Assembly: GCA_024643385.1 (NCBI GenBank)
Contig: JAHEMZ010000003.1
Span: 14,821 to 78,820 of the forward strand
Origin: Flavobacteriaceae bacterium
GTDB lineage: Bacteria > Bacteroidota > Bacteroidia > Flavobacteriales > Flavobacteriaceae
DNA length: 64,000 bases
Direction of reading: 5' to 3'
Below the pieces are notes generated by a model, which made no database searches, was not told where the DNA came from, and saw only the letters and a list, made by a program, of their open reading frames with translations. Shown here piece by piece: positions 1 to 8,363 of this stretch (positions within the stretch are counted from its first letter, which is position 1; each line of letters starts with the position of its first letter). A program made the position numbers and the translations under genes.

Positions 1-117
1 ACCTTCTATTCTACAATTTTAAAAATATGATGAATGTCATTATCTGCTTATGTAATCTATGTTACATTTACATCAGTTAAGAGTTAGTTTTTCATACTTA
101 ATTTAGTTTTCATATTG

Positions 118-146
118 AGCCTTGCTAGAAATAGCAAGGCTTTTTT
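118..146 (+). terminator. Rho-independent terminator of an off-window upstream gene
   Basis: A perfect 10-bp stem (118-127 with 132-141) closes a GAAA tetraloop and runs into six T residues (141-146). The gene it ends lies left of the window or in the first ~100 bases, where no convincing reading frame was seen. Confidence 0.9.
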
Positions 147-159
147 CTGATTAATATCA

Positions 160-190
160 TTGTAATTAACAAGGATCGAAGATACCTTTG
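160..190 (+). promoter_or_regulatory. Bacteroidota-type promoter for the mla operon
   Basis: TTG at 160-162 is followed after 20 bases by TACCTTTG at 183-190. This matches the known TTG-N~20-TAnnTTTG housekeeping promoter of Bacteroidota. Transcription should begin about six bases past the box, leaving a leader of roughly 18 nt before the ATG at 215. Confidence 0.75.
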
Positions 191-214
191 ATAGGCATTA
201 ATGATCCATGATGA

Positions 215-997
215 ATGAAAAGTCCGTCGGTAATAGTACTTAGGACCAAAGCCTTTTTTACTGAAATAGGAGATATGTCCTATTTTGCAGTCCGTTTCTT
301 TAAGGAAGTGTTCAAAAGGCCCTTTGAATTCAAGGAATTACTTCGCCAATGTTATTACATGGGGAATCGATCCCTATTGCTCGTGGCGGTTACCGGTTTT
401 ATTCTCGGCCTGGTATTTACTTTACAATCTCGCCCTACGTTGATGGAATTCGGTGCACAGTCCTGGATGCCTTCCATGGTTAGCATCTCCATTGTAAGAG
501 AGATCGGACCTGTGATCATTGCCCTCATTTGTGCGGGACGAATTGGTTCGGGTATTGGCGCCGAACTGGGTTCCATGCGGGTCACCGAGCAGATCGATGC
601 GATGGAAGTCTCCGGCACCAATCCGTTCAAATACTTGGTAGTAACTCGCATCATGGCGACAACCCTGATGCTCCCTTTACTTATTATATTCGGCGATGCG
701 ATCGCCTTGGTAGGATCGGCCGTGGTCGAAAATCTGAAAGGAGAAGTGTCCTATCTCCTTTATTTTAACGAGGTATTCAATGCCCTTAAATTTACGGACG
801 TCTTTCCTGCAACCATAAAATCCTTCTTCTTTGGATTTGCCATTGGCCTGGTCGGATGTTATAAAGGATATCATTGTAAAAAAGGAACCGTAGGGGTGGG
901 TGAAGCCTCTAATGCGGCAGTGGTATATACCTCTATGCTTTTGTTTATCATAGATTTCATTGCGGTTTTTGTAACGGATATATTCTTTGAAATATGA
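215..997 (+). CDS. mlaE: MlaE-type ABC transporter permease
   Basis: Inner-membrane permease of an Mla/MCE phospholipid transport system (260 aa, usual size for the YrbE/MlaE family). The central stretch with IVREIGPVI, ICAGRIGSGIGAELG and MRVTEQIDAM is the family's signature cytoplasmic/membrane motif. Several hydrophobic helices follow (about 50-75, 145-170, 195-220 and 235-258). The ATG at 215 is chosen because the nearby ATGs at 201 and 211 run into stops within a few codons. The stop overlaps the ATPase start (ATGA), so the two are translationally coupled. With the ATPase and MCE protein it should move lipids between inner and outer membranes; the direction cannot be read from sequence. 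Confidence 0.93.
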   Translation: MKSPSVIVLRTKAFFTEIGDMSYFAVRFFKEVFKRPFEFKELLRQCYYMGNRSLLLVAVTGFILGLVFTLQSRPTLMEFGAQSWMPSMVSISIVREIGPVIIALICAGRIGSGIGAELGSMRVTEQIDAMEVSGTNPFKYLVVTRIMATTLMLPLLIIFGDAIALVGSAVVENLKGEVSYLLYFNEVFNALKFTDVFPATIKSFFFGFAIGLVGCYKGYHCKKGTVGVGEASNAAVVYTSMLLFIIDFIAVFVTDIFFEI

Positions 998-1749
998 CGG
1001 ACAACAAACAAAATAGAGAGCCCATACTGGAATTGAAAAACTTAAAAAAAAGTTTTGGTGAGAATCACGTGCTCAATGGTTTTAACCTTCGACTATATGA
1101 AGGGGAAAATCTGGTGGTGATGGGTAAATCGGGTTCCGGAAAATCTGTAATGATCAAATGCCTGGTAGGCCTGATGCAAGCGGATCAAGGTAGTATCCGC
1201 ATTAAAAGCCACGATATTACCGTACTGGGGCAAACGGAACTTGATATATTAAGAACACAGATCGGGTTTTTATTTCAAGGAAGTGCTTTATACGATTCCA
1301 TGACCGTACGTGAAAATCTCGAATTTCCGTTACGACGTCACAAAGCCAAACTGCATATTACTGAAAGCAATGAAACTCTGGTAATGGAAGCCTTGGAGAA
1401 CGTGGGTTTGACAAATGCCATCGATCTTATGCCCGCAGAACTTTCCGGCGGAATGAAAAGACGCGTGGCATTAGCAAGAGCGCTGATCCTGAAACCAAAG
1501 ATCATCTTATATGATGAACCCACGACCGGACTTGATCCAATCACTTCCAAAGAAATTATCAACTTGATGAGGACCGTGCAGCAAAAATACAATACCTCAT
1601 CCCTCATTATTACACATGATGTTGATTGCGCAAGAGTTATCGCCAATCGCATCATCCTCTTAGTGGACGGAATTAATTATAAGGAAGGCAGCTTTGAAGA
1701 TTTAATGGGGTCTGAAGACCCCAAAGTAAAAGCATTTTTTAAAACATAA
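994..1749 (+). CDS. mlaF: MlaF-type ABC transporter ATPase
   Basis: Cytoplasmic ATP-hydrolysing subunit paired with the preceding permease (251 aa, normal family length). Walker A GKSGSGKS is at residues 44-51, the Q-loop is around FLFQGSALYDSM, the ABC signature LSGGMKRR is at about 150-157, Walker B ILYDEPTTGLD at about 170-180, and the switch histidine is in IITHDVD. The FQGSALYDSMTV segment is typical of MlaF rather than of general importers. It overlaps mlaE by four bases and is followed after three bases by the MCE gene, so the three genes form one operon. Confidence 0.95.
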   Translation: MTDNKQNREPILELKNLKKSFGENHVLNGFNLRLYEGENLVVMGKSGSGKSVMIKCLVGLMQADQGSIRIKSHDITVLGQTELDILRTQIGFLFQGSALYDSMTVRENLEFPLRRHKAKLHITESNETLVMEALENVGLTNAIDLMPAELSGGMKRRVALARALILKPKIILYDEPTTGLDPITSKEIINLMRTVQQKYNTSSLIITHDVDCARVIANRIILLVDGINYKEGSFEDLMGSEDPKVKAFFKT

Positions 1750-1752
1750 GCC

Positions 1753-2754
1753 ATGCAAAAATCAGTGTCACAAAAAATAAGATTAGGTGTTTTCGTAGTG
1801 CTGGGAACCATCCTGCTGGTCGCCGCACTCTACTTTATCGGCAACCGACAAAATCTATTTGGAAACAACATAGAACTGAAATCAGAGTTTGCGAATGTAA
1901 ATGGATTACAGCTGGGTAATAATGTTCGATTTTCCGGGATCAATGCAGGAACGGTCAAAGAAATTCAGATGATTGACCAATCGAGAATCATAGTATCCAT
2001 GATCATTGACGAGCACATAGCCTTACAAATAAAAAAGAATGCATTGGCTACTATTGGATCCGACGGATTGGTAGGCAGCATGCTGGTAAATATTCTTCCG
2101 CAGGAAGGAGAAGCAGTACCTATTATCTCCGGTGATACCATAGCTTCTTATACGAAGATAGGGGCCAATGATATTATGAGCACCCTGAGTGTAACAAACG
2201 AAAATGCAGCGATCCTAACGTCCGATCTACTAAAAATTACAACCAAGATCATTCAAGGAAAAGGAACCATAGGGATGCTAATTAATGACACCACCATGGC
2301 CAATGATTTAAAGCAAAGTGTTTTTCAATTAAAAAAAGCCAGCAATGAAGCCAGTATAGGGATATCCAAGCTGAATAAAATGATCTCTTCCATGAATGTT
2401 GATGAAAGCGTTGTCGGAGTACTCTTAAACGATACCGTATCGGCCAACCAGATGAGGCGTATCATCACAGATCTGGAAAGCTCATCCAATCATATCAATG
2501 AGGTGAGTGAGCATATGCAGCTTTATATTGCCGAAATAAAAGACAGCGAAGGAACTCTGAACAAGTTTATCAGGGATGAGGCATTTGCCAAGGAAATCGA
2601 TAGCACCCTGTTCAACATCAAAGAAGCTTCCTATAGATTGAATGAGAATATGGAGGCGCTTAAACACAACATCCTTTTCAGAGGGTATTTTAATAAACTG
2701 GAGCGCGAAAAAAAGCGAAGGGAGAAAGATTCCATTAAAAACCTGAAATCATGA
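1753..2754 (+). CDS. mlaD: MlaD-family MCE-domain lipid-transfer protein
   Basis: Substrate-binding component of the Mla system, anchored by one N-terminal helix (about residues 11-27) with the rest in the periplasm. An MCE domain covers about 35-115 (segments NGLQLGNNVRFSGI and IGSDGLVGS are typical). The remaining ~200 residues look helical and coiled, as in Bacteroidota MCE proteins, and could form the tube-like extension that such proteins use. At 333 aa it is longer than E. coli MlaD, which lacks the helical tail. No MlaB or MlaC gene is adjacent, which is common in this phylum. The stop overlaps the next start (ATGA). Confidence 0.92.
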   Translation: MQKSVSQKIRLGVFVVLGTILLVAALYFIGNRQNLFGNNIELKSEFANVNGLQLGNNVRFSGINAGTVKEIQMIDQSRIIVSMIIDEHIALQIKKNALATIGSDGLVGSMLVNILPQEGEAVPIISGDTIASYTKIGANDIMSTLSVTNENAAILTSDLLKITTKIIQGKGTIGMLINDTTMANDLKQSVFQLKKASNEASIGISKLNKMISSMNVDESVVGVLLNDTVSANQMRRIITDLESSSNHINEVSEHMQLYIAEIKDSEGTLNKFIRDEAFAKEIDSTLFNIKEASYRLNENMEALKHNILFRGYFNKLEREKKRREKDSIKNLKS

Positions 2755-3251
2755 AAATAGAACATCTGGAAGAACGTGTCTCCGATTATAAAACCTCGAT
2801 CGAAGCTGTAGCAGATAAGAAAATCCTGTGGCCAACACAAATAAAAGGATTGCTACATAACACCTTAGATGCCATCGTTGCTCGCTATGAAATTGGATGG
2901 AAGGTTCAGGAGTTAAATTGGATCAACATGAATGAAGCTATCAATCTAACCTTCGATTCGTTTCCTCCTGACTTAATGAATTGCACCAATAAGGTCCCTG
3001 CCTATCAATTTATATCAGGAGGGTCACTAGTGTTTTCCGAGACTTACAGCGGAGATATTTTCGTCTTTATCCTTTTTCCTTACAAAGAAATAAAGGCGGT
3101 TGAGAACGAAATACTCGAAATTGGGACCTTTACCCCGGATAGTATCACCGAAAAATTTATTGTCGAGAAAGTAGATGAATTTCTAAAAGAAATGATTCAA
3201 TGGGAAGTGCCCAATCAAAGAGGTAAAATGGGATTTACCCAACCTCAGTAG
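2751..3251 (+). CDS. Unknown protein, fourth gene of the mla operon
   Basis: I do not recognise this 166-aa protein. It has no signal peptide and no membrane helix; it is mixed alpha/beta, with a central hydrophobic strand (GDIFVFILFPY, about residues 101-111) and a helical C-terminus. Its ATG overlaps the mlaD stop, so it is co-transcribed and translationally coupled to the lipid transporter. A cytoplasmic accessory or regulatory role, comparable in position to MlaB, is an inference from location only; no STAS-like motif was seen. It faces the CBS gene tail to tail with a 36-base gap. Confidence 0.8.
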   Translation: MKIEHLEERVSDYKTSIEAVADKKILWPTQIKGLLHNTLDAIVARYEIGWKVQELNWINMNEAINLTFDSFPPDLMNCTNKVPAYQFISGGSLVFSETYSGDIFVFILFPYKEIKAVENEILEIGTFTPDSITEKFIVEKVDEFLKEMIQWEVPNQRGKMGFTQPQ

Positions 3252-3287
3252 CGAGAGAGCCATACGGTTGCTGTAGACTCAAACTTC

Positions 3288-3716
3288 CTAATTCTGATGC
3301 AGGTAATATTTAATCACATCGGCGGTGGAAACGATCCCGACCACCTTTTGATCTTCCACAATTGGAATTGCTCTATAGCGTCCTTTAATCAGTTCCTCCG
3401 CCACTTCGTCAATGGTAACCGTTGAACTTAACGAATAGGGATAGGCAGTCATGATATCTCGCACGGTAAGTTCGTGATATATGGTATCATCATCATCTAA
3501 ACCCGCACCCATGATACGGTACATAAAATCGATCAAGCTTACCATCCCTACCAGTTTATCATTCTCAACCACCGGAATATGATGATGGAACTTGCGCTTT
3601 TCATATATGTGCTTTACGTCAATGATCTTTTGATCAGGAGAAACACAAATCACATCTTTCGTCATGATGGCATCTATGGTTTTAGCTTTCATAAGTTCCG
3701 ACAGTTTGGATAACAT
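3288..3716 (-). CDS. CBS-domain protein
   Basis: A 142-aa cytoplasmic protein made almost wholly of two CBS motifs (about 14-65 and 82-140), which together form one Bateman module. Typical pieces are AKTIDAIMTKDVICVSPDQ, HHIPVVENDKLVGMVSLIDF and YRAIPIVEDQKVVGIVSTADV. Such modules bind adenosine nucleotides and usually control a partner; no catalytic domain is fused, so the partner is unknown. It is transcribed alone, convergent with the mla operon and divergent from the coiled-coil/UbiB pair. Confidence 0.9.
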   Translation of the reverse strand: MLSKLSELMKAKTIDAIMTKDVICVSPDQKIIDVKHIYEKRKFHHHIPVVENDKLVGMVSLIDFMYRIMGAGLDDDDTIYHELTVRDIMTAYPYSLSSTVTIDEVAEELIKGRYRAIPIVEDQKVVGIVSTADVIKYYLHQN

Positions 3717-3821
3717 ATCAAAATAAGTCTAATGGGAGCAAATTTCAACTGACTTTAGTCATAGTTAAAGCCTTAGGTAAGTGATATATTTATTCTTAAA
3801 ATCATTTTAAACGGCTGCTCT

Positions 3822-4196
3822 ATGAAAACTAAATCTATAGTGGAACTTGTAACACTTTCAGCCACTTTATATCACCTCGCTAAGGATACACATGTTATCG
3901 ACCGAATAAGCGAAATATCTGAAAAAAATAAGGAAAGGTTCAATTCATTTGCTGCAGAGACGGTACTTGACGAAGATGGCAATGAAATGGAACTTTTGGA
4001 TAAGATCTACCGCAAAGCGGGTGAAGTGAAAGATGAACTGGAACTAAAAATAGAAGAACTCGTCCATGCCTTCTACAAAAAGATCAATGTGGCCCATTTG
4101 GATGAAGTCAATGGACTGAACGAGAGATTAGAAAATGCCGATAAGGCAATTGCACTGCTGGAAGCAAGATTGAACCGATTGGAACAAACAAAATAA
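3822..4196 (+). CDS. Small coiled-coil protein upstream of the UbiB kinase
   Basis: A soluble 124-aa protein, acidic and largely alpha-helical. Residues about 60-123 have heptad-like spacing ending in a leucine-rich coil (ALLEARLNRLEQ). It loosely resembles phasin-like proteins by composition, but no specific family could be assigned. It ends two bases before the ATG of the ABC1/UbiB kinase, so the two are certainly one operon, and it may be a partner or regulator of that kinase (inference from position). Confidence 0.8.
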   Translation: MKTKSIVELVTLSATLYHLAKDTHVIDRISEISEKNKERFNSFAAETVLDEDGNEMELLDKIYRKAGEVKDELELKIEELVHAFYKKINVAHLDEVNGLNERLENADKAIALLEARLNRLEQTK

Positions 4197-4197
4197 G

Positions 4198-5919
4198 ATG
4201 AGTATTCTCTCGGGAATTGGAATTAAATTAAAGTCGGTGAACCGATACAATCAGATCTTAAAAGTTTTGATCAAGTATGGTTTTGAGGATCTGGTGCAAT
4301 ACCTTGAAGAAAAAAAGAAATACTCGTTCTTGCGAAAGCTGGTTCCAAACTCTGCCCGTAAACATGCTCTTAAATACACCAAGTGGGAAAAGATGCGATT
4401 GGTTTGTGAGGAGCTCGGCCCTACCTTTGTTAAATTCGGACAAATATTGAGCAATCGGCCGGATCTTATTCCGTTAGACCTAACCTTCGAATTAGAGAAA
4501 TTACAAGACAAAGTGCCTCCCATGCCCGAAGAGATAGCCAGGAAGGTTGTGGAAGACGAATTACACGATAAAGTAGAGAATTTGTTTGCCTGGTTCGAAC
4601 CGAAGTCCTTCGCCTCCGCCTCCATGGCACAGGTGCACAAAGTGACACTTCACGACGGTAATAGGGTCGCCCTCAAGATACAAAGACCGGGGATTGAGGC
4701 GATCATTCTGGAAGATATTAAAGTGATGTATCGAGTGGCTCGCTTACTTGAAACTCGTCTACCATCCGTGCAGAGTTTTGATCCCGTAGGATTGGTAAGT
4801 AATTTTGAAGAATCCATTCTGAAAGAAATGGATTTTATCAACGAATCTGTGAATGTTCAACGTTTTTACAATAATATTCACAACGATAAATCTAAGGATC
4901 AATTTGCCGATTCTCCGAAGGTCTATCAGCAATATACCACCACCAAGATCCTAGCCCTTGAATTTATTTCAGGAATTAAAATAGATAATATCAATGAATT
5001 AAAAAGCAAAGGTTTTGACGTACAAGTGGTTGCCAGAAGACTCACAAAAAGTTTTTTTAAGCAGATCTTTGAATACGGTTTTTTTCATGCAGATCCACAC
5101 CCCGGTAACCTGCTGGTGTTGCCGGACGGCAAGATCGGTTACCTGGACTTCGGAATGATGGGAAGCATCCTTCCAAGAGATATTGAAGTCTTCGGAAGGT
5201 TATTCATGGCAATTACGCGTAAGGATATTAATAAGATCATAAAAGCACTTCAGGAATTATCGAACGAAACCGTTATTACCGACATGCGAAAGCTGGAGTA
5301 TTCTATTTCAGAGTTTGTTGAAAAGTACTACACCAAATCGGTTCATAAGAACGAGATGAGCACCCTATTACTAGAGCTAAAGGACATTATCGTTATCCAT
5401 GGTCTGAAAGTACCTGCGCACTTCTATCTATTCGCCAGATCACTTGTTACGCTTGAGGGTGTTGTGCAGAAACTTGATCCCAATCTGGAACAGTTCGAAA
5501 TTGCTCGTCCCTATCTATCAAATGCAATTAGTAAAAGCTTTGATCCCATTAAAATGGGGGAAAAAGCGATCAATTCTATTTACGAATTAAGTAGTTATAT
5601 GGAAGAATTCCCTCGAGACTTAAAAAATGCTATCCGAAAAATTAACAGCGGACAGATCAAAGTAGATCTCACTCATAAAGGGATCGATCCCATGGTCCAT
5701 ACCATCCAGAGAGTAACGAAGCAATTGGTAAGCGCATTCATTATTGTGGCTTTGATCATCGGAGCTGTATTGTTGATTGCGGCTCATGTAACACCTTTGT
5801 GGGGAGAAACGTCCGTATTTGGGGTTATATGCATCGTATTTGCCGGAATATTAGCAATGGGTATGTTGAGAGATATCAATAAAGGAGATTACGATCGCAG
5901 ACATGAGCTGAAAAAATAA
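4198..5919 (+). CDS. ABC1/UbiB-family atypical kinase
   Basis: Membrane-attached protein-kinase-like ATPase of the AarF/UbiB/ADCK family (573 aa). The family KxGQ motif appears as KFGQ at 79-82. The ATP-site Ala-rich loop is ASASMAQVH, the lysine is in ALKIQRPG, the catalytic-loop equivalent HADPHPGN is at about 297-304 and DFG at 317-319. Two C-terminal membrane helices lie at about 510-555. In ubiquinone-making bacteria UbiB helps quinone synthesis. Flavobacteria generally use menaquinone, so the role here is probably different (lipid or quinone handling), which the sequence does not settle. Confidence 0.92.
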   Translation: MSILSGIGIKLKSVNRYNQILKVLIKYGFEDLVQYLEEKKKYSFLRKLVPNSARKHALKYTKWEKMRLVCEELGPTFVKFGQILSNRPDLIPLDLTFELEKLQDKVPPMPEEIARKVVEDELHDKVENLFAWFEPKSFASASMAQVHKVTLHDGNRVALKIQRPGIEAIILEDIKVMYRVARLLETRLPSVQSFDPVGLVSNFEESILKEMDFINESVNVQRFYNNIHNDKSKDQFADSPKVYQQYTTTKILALEFISGIKIDNINELKSKGFDVQVVARRLTKSFFKQIFEYGFFHADPHPGNLLVLPDGKIGYLDFGMMGSILPRDIEVFGRLFMAITRKDINKIIKALQELSNETVITDMRKLEYSISEFVEKYYTKSVHKNEMSTLLLELKDIIVIHGLKVPAHFYLFARSLVTLEGVVQKLDPNLEQFEIARPYLSNAISKSFDPIKMGEKAINSIYELSSYMEEFPRDLKNAIRKINSGQIKVDLTHKGIDPMVHTIQRVTKQLVSAFIIVALIIGAVLLIAAHVTPLWGETSVFGVICIVFAGILAMGMLRDINKGDYDRRHELKK

Positions 5920-5927
5920 AGGAAAAT

Positions 5928-5960
5928 AAAAAAGCACAACGTTGATCCTTGTGCTTTTTT
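5928..5960. terminator. Bidirectional terminator between UbiB kinase and coiled-coil gene
   Basis: An inverted repeat (AAAAAGCACAA at 5929-5939, TTGTGCTTTTT at 5949-5959) with a nine-base loop. It is flanked by A-run and T-run, so it can stop transcription from both convergent genes. Confidence 0.85.
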
Positions 5961-5973
5961 ATTTTTTTAGGTT

Positions 5974-6573
5974 TTATGCCTCTTGGAAGGCTTTCTTTAA
6001 ATGACTAAAAGCTTCTGAAATTTCACCTTGAAAATGATCCCATCGGGTCTCATCATTTTTAGTGAATCTGGATTTCAGTTCATTGATGAACGTATCGAAT
6101 TCTTTTTTACCCTTTTCGAACGAAGTTTTGGCTTCCACTGTTCCCTCTTCAAATTTTTCTTCCAATATCTCCAACTGAACCTTAAACATCTCTATCTCGA
6201 TCAATAAGATCGCGTAGAGCTTTCTAAGTTTTTGGTTGGACTTAATCTCAACTTCTATTTGATGAAGCAAAGAAAGTAAGTTCTTTTTCTGTTCTTTAAA
6301 TACGTCTGTTGTTTCAGCCTTACCCAATGCAAGTTGTACACGAAGTTCATCTAATTTGGCATGAAACTCCTCCAACTTTTCTTTTCCGGAAGTTACTTTG
6401 AATTTAGTTTCGTGAATAAAGAGATTCAATTTCTTTTTTGACTCTTCATATCTTTCTCGTGCTTCCGCTTTACCCAACGCAGCTTTTACTTGAAATTCTT
6501 CCATTTCAACCGCTGCCTTTCTTAACGCGTCAACCACTTTATCCATTAAGTGATCATTTCCATTTTCTTTCAT
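5974..6573 (-). CDS. Repeat-containing coiled-coil protein
   Basis: A 199-aa charged, helical protein with no signal peptide, membrane segment or known domain. It contains three related units: about 26-55 and 76-105 share the core LGKAE, then a Lys-rich helix, with a 50-residue period; a weaker third copy is around 136-166 (EGTVEAKTSFEKGKKEFDTF). The pattern suggests a long antiparallel helical bundle or rod. It is transcribed alone and converges on the UbiB operon. The start at 6573 gives MKENGNDH; no better alternative was seen. Function unknown. Confidence 0.85.
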   Translation of the reverse strand: MKENGNDHLMDKVVDALRKAAVEMEEFQVKAALGKAEARERYEESKKKLNLFIHETKFKVTSGKEKLEEFHAKLDELRVQLALGKAETTDVFKEQKKNLLSLLHQIEVEIKSNQKLRKLYAILLIEIEMFKVQLEILEEKFEEGTVEAKTSFEKGKKEFDTFINELKSRFTKNDETRWDHFQGEISEAFSHLKKAFQEA

Positions 6574-6790
6574 GACATATATATTTAGAATACAGATTAA
6601 ATGTCGATAATCACAAAATAGTATGCAATGAGCAATGTCATAAATTGCAGAATGTTGTGATCAAATGAATCCCGTTTTGAATGACATTGGTCATAGCGAT
6701 TGGAGGGATAAGAACTTAAGTTTGTAGGCTACTATAAACAATTTTTTTTAGGAAGAAATTTAAAAAGTAGTCGCTCCTTTTAAACTTTAT

Positions 6791-7381
6791 TTGGTGATCA
6801 TCAATAAAGAAATATGCCATGAACTGACCGACAACGAAATTGTCATACAATCGCTTGCCGACATGGATTATTTCCTGTGCCTTTATGAACGATATGAGTC
6901 GCGACTCCTGCGCTATATCCAACACATTACAATGGTAAGCGATGAACAGGCTAAAGATATTCTTCAGGAAGCTTTCATAAAAGTATGGCAAAATCTCCAT
7001 GGCTTTAATAAGAGTATAAAATTATCCAGTTGGATCTACAGAATAGTTCATAACGAGACCATATCGTATTGGAGAAGCAAAAAATCGTATGGAAAAGATC
7101 AAAAGGTCAAGTTGAATGAAAATCTCATCACACAAGCACCCGATGAATATGAAAGTAATGATGACCTGGAGAAAAAGGAGTTGTTAACTCATGAGGTATT
7201 GAAACTTTTACCGCTACAATACAAAACGATTTTAATTCTTAAATTTATTGAAGGCATGAGCTATCAAGAGATTTCTGATGTCTTGAAAATTCCCGAAGGA
7301 ACCGTTGCAACGCGGATTAATAGAGCAAAGAAGAGCTTTGTTAAAATTGCATCGGATAAAAATATCTCCTTTTTTGAATAA
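6791..7381 (+). CDS. ECF-type RNA polymerase sigma factor
   Basis: Sigma-70 family factor of the extracytoplasmic-function class (196 aa). Region 2 covers about 28-100 (YERYESRLLRYI, DILQEAFIKVWQNL, LSSWIYRIVHNETISYWR) and region 4 about 130-185 (LPLQYKTILILKFIEGMSYQEISDVL with helix-turn-helix, then IPEGTVATRINRAKKSF). The predicted start is TTG at 6791; GTG at 6794 or an ATG at 6863 are possible but the last would trim the N-terminus. The membrane protein next door starts ten bases after the stop, the usual place for an anti-sigma factor. Its targets may be the envelope genes immediately downstream (inference). Confidence 0.92.
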   Translation: MVIINKEICHELTDNEIVIQSLADMDYFLCLYERYESRLLRYIQHITMVSDEQAKDILQEAFIKVWQNLHGFNKSIKLSSWIYRIVHNETISYWRSKKSYGKDQKVKLNENLITQAPDEYESNDDLEKKELLTHEVLKLLPLQYKTILILKFIEGMSYQEISDVLKIPEGTVATRINRAKKSFVKIASDKNISFFE

Positions 7382-7391
7382 AACTATTGTC

Positions 7392-8120
7392 ATGGAAAAA
7401 TCAAAAACAATCATCGACAGAATTAAAGAGGGAAATATCAAGCAGCGACCTAAATTGTATTTTACCGGCGTCAATCTAATCTATTGGACCCTTTATATTC
7501 TATGTATCCTGCTTGGAGCGGCTTCTTTCTCCGTGATACTATTCTCCGTTCAACAAACCGACTTTAATCTCATCTCACATATGTCTCATTCGAATTTGGA
7601 ATTTATTCTGGCGTTGCTCCCATTTTTCTGGATTTTTATTTTACTTCTCGTTCTTTTTGTAGCCATGATTATTTTTCGGAAATCAAATAAGGGATATAAA
7701 TACAATCGACTGTATTTACTTGTGTTAAGTGCCACTTCAAGTATTTTATTAGGTACTGTGTTTTTTATCGGCGGAGGGGGGCAAAGACTTGAAAAGGCAT
7801 TTGCGGAAAGATTACCCTATTATGAAAGTGTAATGGACAATAAAAAGAAAGTATGGACAAATCCCGAGGAAGGATTCCTGTCCGGAACCATTCTGGAAAT
7901 AAGCGAAGAGGGTATCCTACTGCTTGATTTCAACAACATGGAATGGGATTTAGAATACAACAATGCTTTTATATCACCCAGAGTGACTTTGAAAAAGGGA
8001 GAACAAATAAAAATGATTGGTGAAATCACTCGATCAAAGCATTTTAAAGCCGAAGAAATTCGTCCGTGGAACGGGCCGCACTCCGGAAGTGGAGGGCATA
8101 AAAAAAGAGTTGAAAAATAA
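7392..8120 (+). CDS. Three-helix membrane protein, candidate anti-sigma factor
   Basis: A 242-aa protein starting at the ATG at 7392, ten bases after the sigma factor. A short basic cytoplasmic N-terminus (about 25 aa, ending RPKLYF) precedes three membrane helices at about 30-53, 70-97 and 108-128. The C-terminal ~110 residues lie outside and read like a small beta domain (SGTILEISEEGILLLDF, VTLKKGEQIKMIGEIT, AEEIRPWNGPH), resembling an OB-type fold. I know similar proteins beside ECF sigma genes in Bacteroidota from memory, but no named domain. Its short N-terminus lacks the classic zinc-binding anti-sigma motif, so the anti-sigma role is an inference from position and topology. Confidence 0.8.
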   Translation: MEKSKTIIDRIKEGNIKQRPKLYFTGVNLIYWTLYILCILLGAASFSVILFSVQQTDFNLISHMSHSNLEFILALLPFFWIFILLLVLFVAMIIFRKSNKGYKYNRLYLLVLSATSSILLGTVFFIGGGGQRLEKAFAERLPYYESVMDNKKKVWTNPEEGFLSGTILEISEEGILLLDFNNMEWDLEYNNAFISPRVTLKKGEQIKMIGEITRSKHFKAEEIRPWNGPHSGSGGHKKRVEK

Positions 8121-8363
8121 GGCATTTTATCTTTTTGCAATAACTGCTTACTTTTTACAAGATTCTTCAAAAACCGCAATTACTTCATTTAATAGAAGGT
8201 GGTATATTTTTCATAAATCCGCTTTTTTATGGAACTTCTTTACCTCCATTTACCCTATATCATAAGATTTTCACAAAAATATATTTTGCAGTGAAAGTAA
8301 TATTGGCCCTTTGCGTAGTACAATATGACTTTAGTTCTGTAATTAATTTTAAAATCTATAAAA

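Noticed and set aside
4251-4640. A 129-codon minus-strand frame opposite the UbiB kinase gene.
   Set aside because: Composition mirrors the kinase codons and there is no promoter or signal; it is a shadow.
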